Source: Pseudomonas nunensis (GTDB lineage: Bacteria; Pseudomonadota; Gammaproteobacteria; Pseudomonadales; Pseudomonadaceae). From it: a stretch of 64,000 nucleotides of DNA. A program made the position numbers and the translations under genes. The DNA is taken from the NCBI RefSeq assembly GCF_024296925.1, contig NZ_CP101125.1, forward strand, positions 2,606,501-2,670,500, read 5' to 3'. This document shows positions 38,216 to 46,238 of the stretch, in pieces. The notes beneath the pieces were generated by a model. It ran no database searches and was not told where the DNA came from. It worked only from the letters and a program-made list of their open reading frames with translations. Each line of letters starts with the position of its first letter. Position 1 is the stretch's first letter.

Positions 38216-38500
38216 ATGACGCAAGCAACCACAAAATCCACCTCCTTCGCCCCCTGCGATCACGTCGACCATCACCTCTTCGCCGTCCAACCCGGCATCC
38301 CCCTGCTCGACGCCTTGGAACACGCCTCGGTCTACCTCAGTTGCGCCGAAGCCCTCGCCCATCAAGCCCCTCACGCCACCCGCCCGGAACACATCGCGAC
38401 GTTACGCTGGGCCAGCAAACAGATGCTCGGCACCGCAAGTTCATTGTTGCAGGCCTCCATCGACGGCATGCACGCGGCGCAAACGGGAGGTGAGGCATGA
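38216..38500 (+). CDS. DUF3077-like small protein
   Basis: This 94-residue soluble protein has the core LFAVQPGIPLLDALEHASVYLSC, the signature I associate with Pseudomonas DUF3077 proteins, followed by a helical half (RWASKQMLGTASSLLQASIDGMH). An AAAAGGAG site lies 11 nt before ATG 38216; longer in-frame starts lack an RBS. It overlaps the next gene by 4 nt. The function of the family is unknown. The gene follows the candidate RNA leader. Confidence 0.75.
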   Translation: MTQATTKSTSFAPCDHVDHHLFAVQPGIPLLDALEHASVYLSCAEALAHQAPHATRPEHIATLRWASKQMLGTASSLLQASIDGMHAAQTGGEA

Positions 38501-38763
38501 ATGCGCATATGCCGATGACCCACAACGAGTGCGACATTCCGGTGTTGCTGGTGGCCACGCAAGCACCATTGGACGTGTTGCACAGCAACGCCGCGACGCG
38601 GTTTCTGGCGGGGACGCAGATGATGGAGAGTCTGGCCAGTCTGGATATCACCCAGGCCAAGGGTGCTGATGTGCAGCAACTGGCGCATGCGGCGGCGATG
38701 TTGTTGCGTGACGGGTGTGATGTGATGGATGTGTTGGGGCGGCAGATTCGGGCTCGGGTTTGA
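38497..38763 (+). CDS. Small hypothetical protein coupled to DUF3077-like gene
   Basis: This 88-residue soluble protein overlaps the upstream stop as ATGA, with its own GGAGGTGAG site just before. The first part is hydrophobic-acidic (CDIPVLLVATQAPLDVL) and the rest helical (GADVQQLAHAAAMLLRDGCDVMDVL). I do not recognise the family. The overlap implies the two proteins are made in fixed ratio and may act together. A REPIN array starts 33 bp after the stop. Confidence 0.7.
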   Translation: MNAHMPMTHNECDIPVLLVATQAPLDVLHSNAATRFLAGTQMMESLASLDITQAKGADVQQLAHAAAMLLRDGCDVMDVLGRQIRARV

Positions 38764-38795
38764 TCGCATGATTTGATGTTGGATCGGCTGGCCTC

Positions 38796-39258
38796 TTCGC
38801 GAGCAAGCTCGCTCCCACAGGGATTGGTGCCGGACACAGATTCTGCGCCCACCGAAGGTCCCCCTGTGGGAGTGAGCCTGCTCGCGAAGGTGGCCGGACA
38901 GCCAAAATGATATTGCCTGACACACCGCTTTCGCGAGCAAGCTCGCTCCCACAGGGATTGGTGCCGGACACAGATTCTGCGCCCACCGAAGGTCCCCCTG
39001 TGGGAGTGAGCCTGCTCGCGAAGGTGGCCGGACAGCCAAAATGATGTTGCCTGACACACCGCTTTCGCGAGCAAGCCCGCTCCCACAGGGATTGGTGCCG
39101 GACACAGATTCTGCGCCCACCGAAGGTCCCCCTGTGGGAGTGAGCCTGCTCGCGAAGGTGGCCGGACAGCCAATAATGATGTTGCCTGACATACCGCTTT
39201 CGCGGGCAAGCCCGCTCCCACAGGGGACCGCGATGCCCTGTAGGAGCAAGGCTTGCCC
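38796..39258. repeat. 134-bp tandem REPIN repeats
   Basis: TTCGCGAGCAAGCTCGCTCCCACAG-type palindromes start at 38796, 38930, 39064 and 39199, a 134-135 bp period. Each unit holds an inverted mate and the spacer ggattggtgccggacacag. A TGTAGGAGCAAGGCTTGCCC variant closes the array at the lipA end. Long minus-strand frames across it are repeat by-products. Confidence 0.95.
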
Positions 39259-39272
39259 GCGAAGGGTCCCTA

Positions 39273-41126
39273 TCAGGCGATGACGATGCCGGAGCCAGAC
39301 AAACTCTCCAACCCAACCCCCACCAACGTCACCGAATCCCCGCCAAACGTCAGCACCGTGTCATGCCCGACCGCCGTGGCATGCGCCCGGTAATCATCGT
39401 TCGGCGCCACGCCTTGAACGCCGAGAAACACCAGTTTGTCGCTGGCCTGATAGCCAATCACCTTGTCCTGACCAAACCCGCCAGTGAACAGGAACGTATT
39501 GACCCCGCCTCCCGACTCCATCAGGTCATTGCCCGCGCCGCCAACAAACACGTCGTTGCCCTTGCCGCCGATCAAATGGTCGTTGCCGTCCAGGCCAAAC
39601 AGCCAGTCGCCGCTGGCATGCGCCGTGAGCGTGTCGGCACCCGCGCCGCCCTTCACCGTCGAGGCGTATTGGGTCAGGTTGTTGCCGACCTTCAGGCCAT
39701 CCGCCGTGACGCTGTGGGTCACGTCGTCCTTGAACACGCCCCACAGGAACGCCGGTTCCTTGGTGATGATGTTGCCGATGTCGCGGGTGATGCTGATCCC
39801 GCCGTTGGCATCCTTGACGTAGAGGTTGCCGACGCCGTCATTGGCGAACACGAAGTTTTTCACCGACTGCTGCAAATCCAGCACGTTGCTGCCCTTGCCG
39901 CCCAGCACGATGTTGTAGCCGCCACCGTCGCGGAAGGTGTCGTTGCCATCCCGGCCTTCGAGGTAGTCGTTGCCCTTCCCGCCCTGGATCAGGTCATTGC
40001 CGTCGCTGCCGATGATGAAGGTGCTGCCCTTGTGGGTTTCGGCGTTGCGGTTCAGGTCCTGAACCCAAGTGTTGGCCTTTGCCGGGTCCGAAAGATTGGC
40101 GACGATGATGGTCGAGTCTTTGCTGGTGAGGTCGTAGAACTTCGACTCGATCACCCGGTTCATGCCATCGCCGTAAGCGGTCGGCAAGTGGGAGATCCAG
40201 GTCGGAATGTTCAGGATGGAAAACGGCAGCACGTTCCATGCGGTCGAGGCGTAGTGATCGTTGAAGCTGACGATGTTGTCGGTGGTCGAGGCCTTGGCGC
40301 CGTCATGCACGCCCACGGACGCGAGGTTGAAGGTCGAGCCGTCGAGAGCGCGGAACACCGGATCGTTTTCGTAGCCGACGTTCAACACTTTGTCGGTGCT
40401 GCTTTGGGTTGGCGAGGCGTAGGCGATGTAGTTCGAATCCTTGTAGAAACCCGACCATTTGTCCGTGCTCAAATCCGCCAGGCTGTTGACCGCCAAGCCG
40501 CCGAGGCTGTGGCCGCTGACCAGCACGTCTTTGCCTGACAGGCCATGGGCACTGGCAAACGCCGCCAGATTGCCGAACAGTTTGCCAAAGGCTTCACCGG
40601 CGTAGTTCTTCGCATAATCCTTGGGCCCCAATGCGGCCAGCAGATCATTGATCGCGTCGCCGATGGAGTCGCCGATCAGGATTTCCCGTGGGCCGCTGGT
40701 GCCACGAAAGGCGATGCCAAGCTCCGTAAGATGACCTTGGGCGTCGTATTTGCCGAGGATCTCGACCTGCGCGCTGGTGTAGCCAGCCTTCTCGCCGTAG
40801 AAGGTTCCGCGTGCGTCGGTCTTGCCGTCATAGCCCAGTTGCGAGGCGGTGATCGGCGTCCAGCCGGCCTTTTTCACGGCGTCCAGTGCGAGTTTTTCGG
40901 AATCCGGATTCCACGGCACGCCGGGAATGACGCCCTGGGAATCGGTGCCACCGATCAGCGCGGTGATCAGCGTCGCCGGCAACCCGAGGCCGAAGCCGTT
41001 GTGCTGATAACCGGCCGCAAAGCCGTTATCGAGGTTGTGATAGGAGTACAGCGTGATGGCCATGGCGTCGCTGAACAACGCCTTGGATTCTGCGGTGCTG
41101 AAGTTTTTGTAATCGTAAACACCCAT
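39273..41126 (-). CDS. lipA: Family I.3 lipase/polyurethanase LipA (PueA/PulA type)
   Basis: This 617-residue extracellular lipase is secreted by type I. The alpha/beta-hydrolase domain covers about residues 1-370. Ser207 lies in SGHSLGG, with Asp255 (ENDPVF) and His313 (ISHLPT) at the positions known for Pseudomonas sp. MIS38-type lipases. RTX calcium repeats begin at about 373 (GSDGNDLIQGGKGNDYLEG) and recur near 495-530 (GGAGADTLTA, GGKGNDVFVGGAGNDLM). The C-terminus ends in a hydrophobic export signal (DSVTLVGVGLESLSGSGIVIA-like). It has no N-terminal signal. It is last in the aprA operon; relatives degrade polyester polyurethane. The last 49 nt recur at 35283. Confidence 0.94.
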   Translation of the reverse strand: MGVYDYKNFSTAESKALFSDAMAITLYSYHNLDNGFAAGYQHNGFGLGLPATLITALIGGTDSQGVIPGVPWNPDSEKLALDAVKKAGWTPITASQLGYDGKTDARGTFYGEKAGYTSAQVEILGKYDAQGHLTELGIAFRGTSGPREILIGDSIGDAINDLLAALGPKDYAKNYAGEAFGKLFGNLAAFASAHGLSGKDVLVSGHSLGGLAVNSLADLSTDKWSGFYKDSNYIAYASPTQSSTDKVLNVGYENDPVFRALDGSTFNLASVGVHDGAKASTTDNIVSFNDHYASTAWNVLPFSILNIPTWISHLPTAYGDGMNRVIESKFYDLTSKDSTIIVANLSDPAKANTWVQDLNRNAETHKGSTFIIGSDGNDLIQGGKGNDYLEGRDGNDTFRDGGGYNIVLGGKGSNVLDLQQSVKNFVFANDGVGNLYVKDANGGISITRDIGNIITKEPAFLWGVFKDDVTHSVTADGLKVGNNLTQYASTVKGGAGADTLTAHASGDWLFGLDGNDHLIGGKGNDVFVGGAGNDLMESGGGVNTFLFTGGFGQDKVIGYQASDKLVFLGVQGVAPNDDYRAHATAVGHDTVLTFGGDSVTLVGVGLESLSGSGIVIA

Positions 41127-41176
41127 TGCTATTGCCTCTCTTTTGTTGGAATTGTCAGAGATAGCTCACAGCCAAA

Positions 41177-41196
41177 GCGCCTCGGGAATGAGGCGC
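41177..41196 (-). other. Hairpin between the two lipase genes
   Basis: A perfect 7-bp stem, gcgcctc/gaggcgc, has the loop gggaat (ATTCCC on the transcribed strand). The transcript continues with only a short U-run (CUUUGG). It is a weak terminator or processing signal that may set the lipA level relative to the upstream lipase gene. Confidence 0.45.
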
Positions 41197-41223
41197 TCCG
41201 GAGCATTTCAGTGCATGTCGCCC

Positions 41224-42918
41224 TTATGCAAAGGTAAAACTTGAGGTGGACAGGTTATCCAACCCGACGCCGACCAGGGTCACGGCAAAATCGCCAATCT
41301 TGAGCACGGTGTCGTGGCCGGACTGGGTCGCATTTTGCTTGTAGTCATAGCCCTGCCCTGCGCCCTGCACGCCCATGAACACCAGTTTGTCGCTGCCCTG
41401 GTAGCCATTGATCGCGTCGAAACCGAAGGCGCCGCTGAACAGGAAGGTGTTGTTGCCGCCATTGGCATGCATCACGTCATTGCCCGCGCCACCGACGAAG
41501 GTGACGTGACTCTTGTCGCTGCGCAGCAGGTCATCGCCGGCATTGCCGAACAACCAGTCGCCATCGACGGTGGCCGCCAGGGTGTTGCCATAGGCATCAC
41601 CGTTGAGCGAATGGTTGTAGTGGGTCAGCTCGCTGCCATTGAGCAAGCCGTTGGCCGTGACGTTGTAACTGACGTCCTTGCTGCCCAACCACGAGCCTGG
41701 CTCCTTGCTGACTATCGCGCCAATGTCGCGGGTCAGGCTGATGCCGCCGTAGGCGTCGCGCACATACAGGGTGCCGTCGCCATCGTTGGCAAAGCTGAAG
41801 TTCTGCAACGGCTTTTGCAGCTCGAAAGTGTTACTGCCCTTGCCGCCGAGCAGGATGTTGTAGCCGCCGTCATCGCGGAAGCGGTCGTTGCCGTCCCTGC
41901 CCTCAATGAAGTCATTGCCGGCGCCACCCTTGAGCAAGTCGTTGCTGTCGGTGCCGATAATGAAGGTGCTGCCGATGTGCGGCTCGCCGCTGCGGCCGAG
42001 GTCCTCGACCCAGGTTTTACCCCGGGAATCGACCGCCAGGTTGGAAACGATCAGCGTCGAGTCCTTGCTGGTCAGGTCGTAGAACTTCGAGTCGATCACC
42101 CGGTTCAAGCCATCGGCGTAACCCAGCGAACCATGCGCCGACCAGCTCATCGGGTTGAGGATGCTGAACGGCACCAGGTTTTGCGCGGTGGAGGCGTAAT
42201 GGTCATTGAAGTTGACGATGTTGTTGGTCGCCGACGCCTGATAACCATCGTGCTTGCCCACCGAACCAGTGCTGAACGTGGTGCCATCCAGCGCGCGGAA
42301 CACCGGATCGTTTTCGTAGCCGATGTTGAGCACGTTGGTGGAGACGCTTTGGGTTGGCGAAGCGAAGGCCACGTAGTTGGCCTGCTTGAAGAAACCGCCC
42401 CAGTTGTCGCCGCTCAACTCTGCCACGCTGTTGACGCCGAGGCCGCCGAGACTATGGCCGCTGATCAACACGTCCTTGGCACCCACACCGTGGGCGATGG
42501 CGAATGCGGCGACGTCCTTGAGCAAGGTGTCGAAGGCGTTTTTCGCGTAGTTCTTCGCGTAATCCACCGGGCCGATGGCGGCCAGCAGGTTGTTCTTGAT
42601 GTCGCCGAAGGTGTCGCTGTAGCCCAGGCCACCGGTGCCGCGAAACGCCACGCCGATGCCAATCAGCTTGCCGGCCGCGTCGTACTTGCCGAGCACTTCG
42701 GCTTCAGCGCTGGTGAAGCCGTCCTTCTCGCCAAAGAACGAACCTTGCGCACTGACCTTGCCTTGATAACCCAGCGCCGTCGCGCCAATCGGCGCCCAAG
42801 CGGTAGCGGGCAATGGCTTGCCCGTCGGCGTGTAGGCATAAAGCGTCAGGGCGATGGCATCGCTGTACAACGCCTTGCCGGCGGCACCGCCGGCATTTTT
42901 GTAATCAAACAGTCCCAT
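41224..42918 (-). CDS. Second family I.3 lipase/polyurethanase (PueB/PulB type)
   Basis: This 564-residue paralogue of LipA has Ser156 in SGHSLGG and conserved ENDPVF and SAHGSLGYADG blocks giving the Asp and His. RTX repeats start at about residue 320 ([24 protein letters not shown]). The C-terminal export signal is similar (FAVTLVGVGLDNLSTSSFTFA-like). Compared with LipA about 50 residues are missing between residues 31 and 40, the region equivalent to LipA residues 31-85. In I.3 lipases this region includes lid 1, so substrate access may differ. AAGGAAG precedes the start. P. protegens and P. chlororaphis have the same 617/565-residue pair. Confidence 0.92.
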   Translation of the reverse strand: MGLFDYKNAGGAAGKALYSDAIALTLYAYTPTGKPLPATAWAPIGATALGYQGKVSAQGSFFGEKDGFTSAEAEVLGKYDAAGKLIGIGVAFRGTGGLGYSDTFGDIKNNLLAAIGPVDYAKNYAKNAFDTLLKDVAAFAIAHGVGAKDVLISGHSLGGLGVNSVAELSGDNWGGFFKQANYVAFASPTQSVSTNVLNIGYENDPVFRALDGTTFSTGSVGKHDGYQASATNNIVNFNDHYASTAQNLVPFSILNPMSWSAHGSLGYADGLNRVIDSKFYDLTSKDSTLIVSNLAVDSRGKTWVEDLGRSGEPHIGSTFIIGTDSNDLLKGGAGNDFIEGRDGNDRFRDDGGYNILLGGKGSNTFELQKPLQNFSFANDGDGTLYVRDAYGGISLTRDIGAIVSKEPGSWLGSKDVSYNVTANGLLNGSELTHYNHSLNGDAYGNTLAATVDGDWLFGNAGDDLLRSDKSHVTFVGGAGNDVMHANGGNNTFLFSGAFGFDAINGYQGSDKLVFMGVQGAGQGYDYKQNATQSGHDTVLKIGDFAVTLVGVGLDNLSTSSFTFA

Positions 42919-42941
42919 GTGTTGGCTTCCTTAGCGTCAAA

Positions 42942-45900
42942 TCAGAACTGCCAGTCCAGGGTCAGGCCCACGCCGTGGTCCTTCTCGTTGGAGCCGATCA
43001 GCCCGTTGTAATCCAGGTTTACGCGGGTGGCTTTGTTCAAGGCCAACCCGGCACGCAGGCCGACCACGGCGGCATTGCGATCCATCGACACGCTCTGCAC
43101 GTTGAACCCGGTGTTGCCGTTGGCAAACGCCAGGTGTTGATCGGTATCAACGCTGCTCAAGTTGTGCTGCCAGCCGAGGCTGCCGGACAGTTCGAGGCTT
43201 TTCTGGTCGGACAGCGCAATGGCTTTGCTCGCCCGCAGACCGAGGGTCGAGAGCACCGCGTCGCGATTGTCTTCACCGCCCTTGAGCGCGGCGGCATCAC
43301 CCTTCTCGGTGAAGCTTTCGCTGTTCAGGTGCACGTAGGCCAGTTTGGCGAACGGTTCCAGAGCCAACGGTTGCAGGTCCAGACGATACGCCGCTTCGGT
43401 GAACACCTGCGCGGTGCTCGCATCGTGCTTGGTTTTCTGCTTGCCGCTGACATCGGCGAATTGCAGGTCACGTTTCGCATCAATGCGATGCCAGCTGTAG
43501 GCACCGCCGACGCTCAGGCGCAAGGCATCGATTTCATGCCCCAGGTACGCACCCAAGTGGTAGCTGTCGACGTCGGCCGACGAATGCGTGCCATCGCCCA
43601 TGCTCAACGAACTGTTGCTATAACCGGTGACGAAACCGAGACGGGTATCTTTAGCGATCAGGCCATCGCCACCCACCAACAAACCGCCGATGGAGCCGTT
43701 GGAACTGGCGTTGTCGTTACCGCCATCACTTTTGCCCCAGGCGCCCAGGACCTTGACCCACAGGTTGCTCTTGTCATCGGTCGGCGCGCCGGCATCGAAC
43801 AGATCACGTTCGCGCAGGCGATCGCTGACTGCATCACGCAGGTAACGGCTGTCGTTGATCAGCATGGTGCCGATGGCTGGATGAATCTCACCGGACAGTT
43901 GCTGGAACGCTTGCTGGGCCACCGCCGCAGTCGGCGATAACAGCAGGGTTTCGTACAGCGCATTGCCCGCGCCCAATTGCTCGGCGGCAGCAGCCACGGC
44001 GCGTTGGTTCGGGGTCTGGCCCACATCGCTAAACGTTGTCGCGTTACGCTCTACCGCCAGTTGAACACCGGTGGCCGAGTAATCCAGGGCGCCGCCGATA
44101 AACAGGTAGTTCGGCAGTACCGCACCGAATTGGCCCTGAATGCCGCCCGCCGCTTGCAAGATGTTGTACTGATGGCCGAGCAGGCTTTGCGTTTCGGCAG
44201 TGGTCAGCAAGGTCGGGCTGTTTTCCAGGGACAGGCTGACAGTGGCGCCATCGATCACGGCTTTGCCGCCCGCGACGATCTGGTCGCTGCTGGTTGGCGA
44301 CAGTTCCACGGCGTAGGTCGAGCCGCGCTCGAAGACCACGTCGCCGGCCACTTGCAAGGTGCCGATGGAATTGCCCGGAGCCACGGTGCCGCCACTTTTC
44401 GCGGTGAGCGCGCCGATGCGGCCGTTACCGCCGAGGATGCCGCTGTCATTCACAGTGACTGCCGACGCCAGCGAACCGTTGATTGCCAGCCGCCCCTGAT
44501 TAACCAGGGTCGGGCCGCTGTAAGTGTTGGCGCCGGTCAGCACCAGGGTGCCGATGCCTTGCTTGGTCAGGCCGCCATGGCCGGAAATGTCGTTGCGCCA
44601 GGTGTCGAGCCCGCAGTGCACGTCGTTGCAGACGCGCTCGGTGGGTTTGCCGGCGTCGATGATCCCGCCAATGCCTGGCAGGTTCGCGACAAACTGGCTG
44701 TCGCCGTAGGCGCCCTGGATGCGGAACTCTTCAGGAATGTCCTGCTCGGTGACGAACATCGCCGGGCCGTCGATGCCTTTGCCCAGGTTGATCATGCCCC
44801 AACCGTACAACGCATCGACGCCAGGCGCGCCGAGGTCGGTGGCCGTGGTGCGCAATACGCTGGCGACCTGTGCGCCGGTCATGTACGGGAAGCGCTCCAT
44901 CAACACCGCCATGGAACCGGCCACGTGCGGCGCCGCCATCGAGGTGCCGTTGTAGTTGGCATAGCTGGTGCCGAGGTTATCGGCGCTGGTGCCGGTGATG
45001 ATCGAGCTGTAGATCCTGCTGCCCGGCGCCGACACGCAGTAACTCGCGGTGTAGCCGCAGCGCGATGAGAACGTGCTGATGTTGTAGAGGTCGGCGCTGG
45101 TCAGGTCCGGATTCTTTTGCAGCGCCGCCACGGTGATCCAGTTCGGGGCGATGTCCGGCACGAAATACGCCAGGCCGGCGATGGCATCCGGGTTGTTGAG
45201 GTTGTAGTCGTTGCCGGCGGCGAAGATCGTGACGATGCCACTGCGGGCCGCCGCGATAGCGCCGTCATAGGCACCGCCCGGTTTGGTGCCGAGCAAGGGC
45301 TGGATCTCGTTGAACTGCAACTGCGCGTCTTGCACAGTGAAGTGCGGGAACGCCGGGTTGCGCCCGCCGAGGTCGAAGCGATCGGTGATACCGATGCCCC
45401 AGCTGTTGTTGATGATCCGCGCGCCGCTGGCGATCAGCGCATCCCAACCGGCCTTGTAGACCGCGCCGTCGTTGCCGCGAATGATCCCGTCTTCCGGGCC
45501 TGGGTCGCCGTTGTCGGCACTGATGATTTGCGCGCCGAATGCTACGCCGTGCATCGGTCCGCCATCGCGGCTGCCAGCGGCAATCCCGCCGACGTGGGTA
45601 CCGTGGGCGCCGAGTTTGCCGTCGGAACCGACCGAAGGCGCGCCGTCATAACGGAACGCGTCCCCGGCTTTGACCGGGATGTACGGGTCGGTGTATTCGC
45701 GGATGCCGCTGGTGACCAGATTGATCACCTTGTTGGTGCCGGAAAATTCCGGGTGCTGGGCATAGACCGGCTGGTCGAAGATCCCCAGTTTCACGCCTTT
45801 ACCGGTGTAACCGGCGGCGTAGGCCTGCTGCGCATTGATCGCACCCACGCCCCAATCGGCGTTGAACTCGGCGCTGCGCCAACTGTTGGGATCCCCGAGT

Positions 45901-46013
45901 TTGCCGTTTTCCACGTACGGCGCGGCATGCGCGGTGCCCAGGCTGGCCAGGGCGCAGAGCACGGCGAGGTTGAGGGTTTTCAGAGCAAATTTGTTGTTGT
46001 TTACAACAGTCAT
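42942..46013 (-). CDS. prtB: Autotransporter subtilase (PrtB-like)
   Basis: This 1023-residue serine protease is exported by its own barrel. The signal peptide (NLAVLCALASLGTAHA) is followed by an S8 domain with Asp80 (KLGIFDQP), His137 (GAHGTHVGG) and Ser in NGTSMAAPHVAG. An autotransporter-associated beta-strand repeat (GTLVLTGANTYSGPT) lies near residue 480. The C-terminal barrel (about 740-1023) ends in the classical aromatic LTLDWQF. ATG 46013 follows AAGGAAGG; a longer frame to 46064 lacks an RBS. It does not need AprDEF. The middle segment is nearly identical to that of the next gene. Confidence 0.93.
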   Translation of the reverse strand: MTVVNNNKFALKTLNLAVLCALASLGTAHAAPYVENGKLGDPNSWRSAEFNADWGVGAINAQQAYAAGYTGKGVKLGIFDQPVYAQHPEFSGTNKVINLVTSGIREYTDPYIPVKAGDAFRYDGAPSVGSDGKLGAHGTHVGGIAAGSRDGGPMHGVAFGAQIISADNGDPGPEDGIIRGNDGAVYKAGWDALIASGARIINNSWGIGITDRFDLGGRNPAFPHFTVQDAQLQFNEIQPLLGTKPGGAYDGAIAAARSGIVTIFAAGNDYNLNNPDAIAGLAYFVPDIAPNWITVAALQKNPDLTSADLYNISTFSSRCGYTASYCVSAPGSRIYSSIITGTSADNLGTSYANYNGTSMAAPHVAGSMAVLMERFPYMTGAQVASVLRTTATDLGAPGVDALYGWGMINLGKGIDGPAMFVTEQDIPEEFRIQGAYGDSQFVANLPGIGGIIDAGKPTERVCNDVHCGLDTWRNDISGHGGLTKQGIGTLVLTGANTYSGPTLVNQGRLAINGSLASAVTVNDSGILGGNGRIGALTAKSGGTVAPGNSIGTLQVAGDVVFERGSTYAVELSPTSSDQIVAGGKAVIDGATVSLSLENSPTLLTTAETQSLLGHQYNILQAAGGIQGQFGAVLPNYLFIGGALDYSATGVQLAVERNATTFSDVGQTPNQRAVAAAAEQLGAGNALYETLLLSPTAAVAQQAFQQLSGEIHPAIGTMLINDSRYLRDAVSDRLRERDLFDAGAPTDDKSNLWVKVLGAWGKSDGGNDNASSNGSIGGLLVGGDGLIAKDTRLGFVTGYSNSSLSMGDGTHSSADVDSYHLGAYLGHEIDALRLSVGGAYSWHRIDAKRDLQFADVSGKQKTKHDASTAQVFTEAAYRLDLQPLALEPFAKLAYVHLNSESFTEKGDAAALKGGEDNRDAVLSTLGLRASKAIALSDQKSLELSGSLGWQHNLSSVDTDQHLAFANGNTGFNVQSVSMDRNAAVVGLRAGLALNKATRVNLDYNGLIGSNEKDHGVGLTLDWQF

Positions 46014-46082
46014 CCAGTTACCTTCCTTAGTTGTGTTGCCAAAATCCCTGCGCCGAAGGCGCACTAATATTCACAGCGACCT

Positions 46083-46228
46083 GTAGCAGCTGCCGAGCCT
46101 GCGAGGCTGCGTTCGGCGACAAAGTCGTCGTGAAATCAAGCGACACGGTGTTTGAGGTCGACCGCATGCACCGGTTTCACGACGGCTTCGCCGCCGAACG
46201 CAGCCTCGCGCTGCTCGGCAGCTGCTAC
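46083..46228. repeat. GTAGCAGCTG-family REPIN inside the exoenzyme operon
   Basis: An inverted pair of the palindrome mobilised, by family, with the nearby RAYT lies between prtA and prtB (starts 46083, ends 46228). The last bases approach within 11 bp of the prtA stop. It may modulate decay of the operon mRNA. Confidence 0.92.
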
Positions 46229-46238
46229 GACGACCGCG

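Noticed and set aside
38337..39316. Long minus-strand frames with repeated SRAGSLPQG/SLWERACSR peptides
   Set aside because: These are translations of the 134-bp REPIN array, not genes.
39900..40020. Glycine/aspartate-rich tandem repeats within the lipase genes as DNA repeats of interest
   Set aside because: They are the ordinary RTX calcium-binding nonapeptides of type I secreted enzymes.
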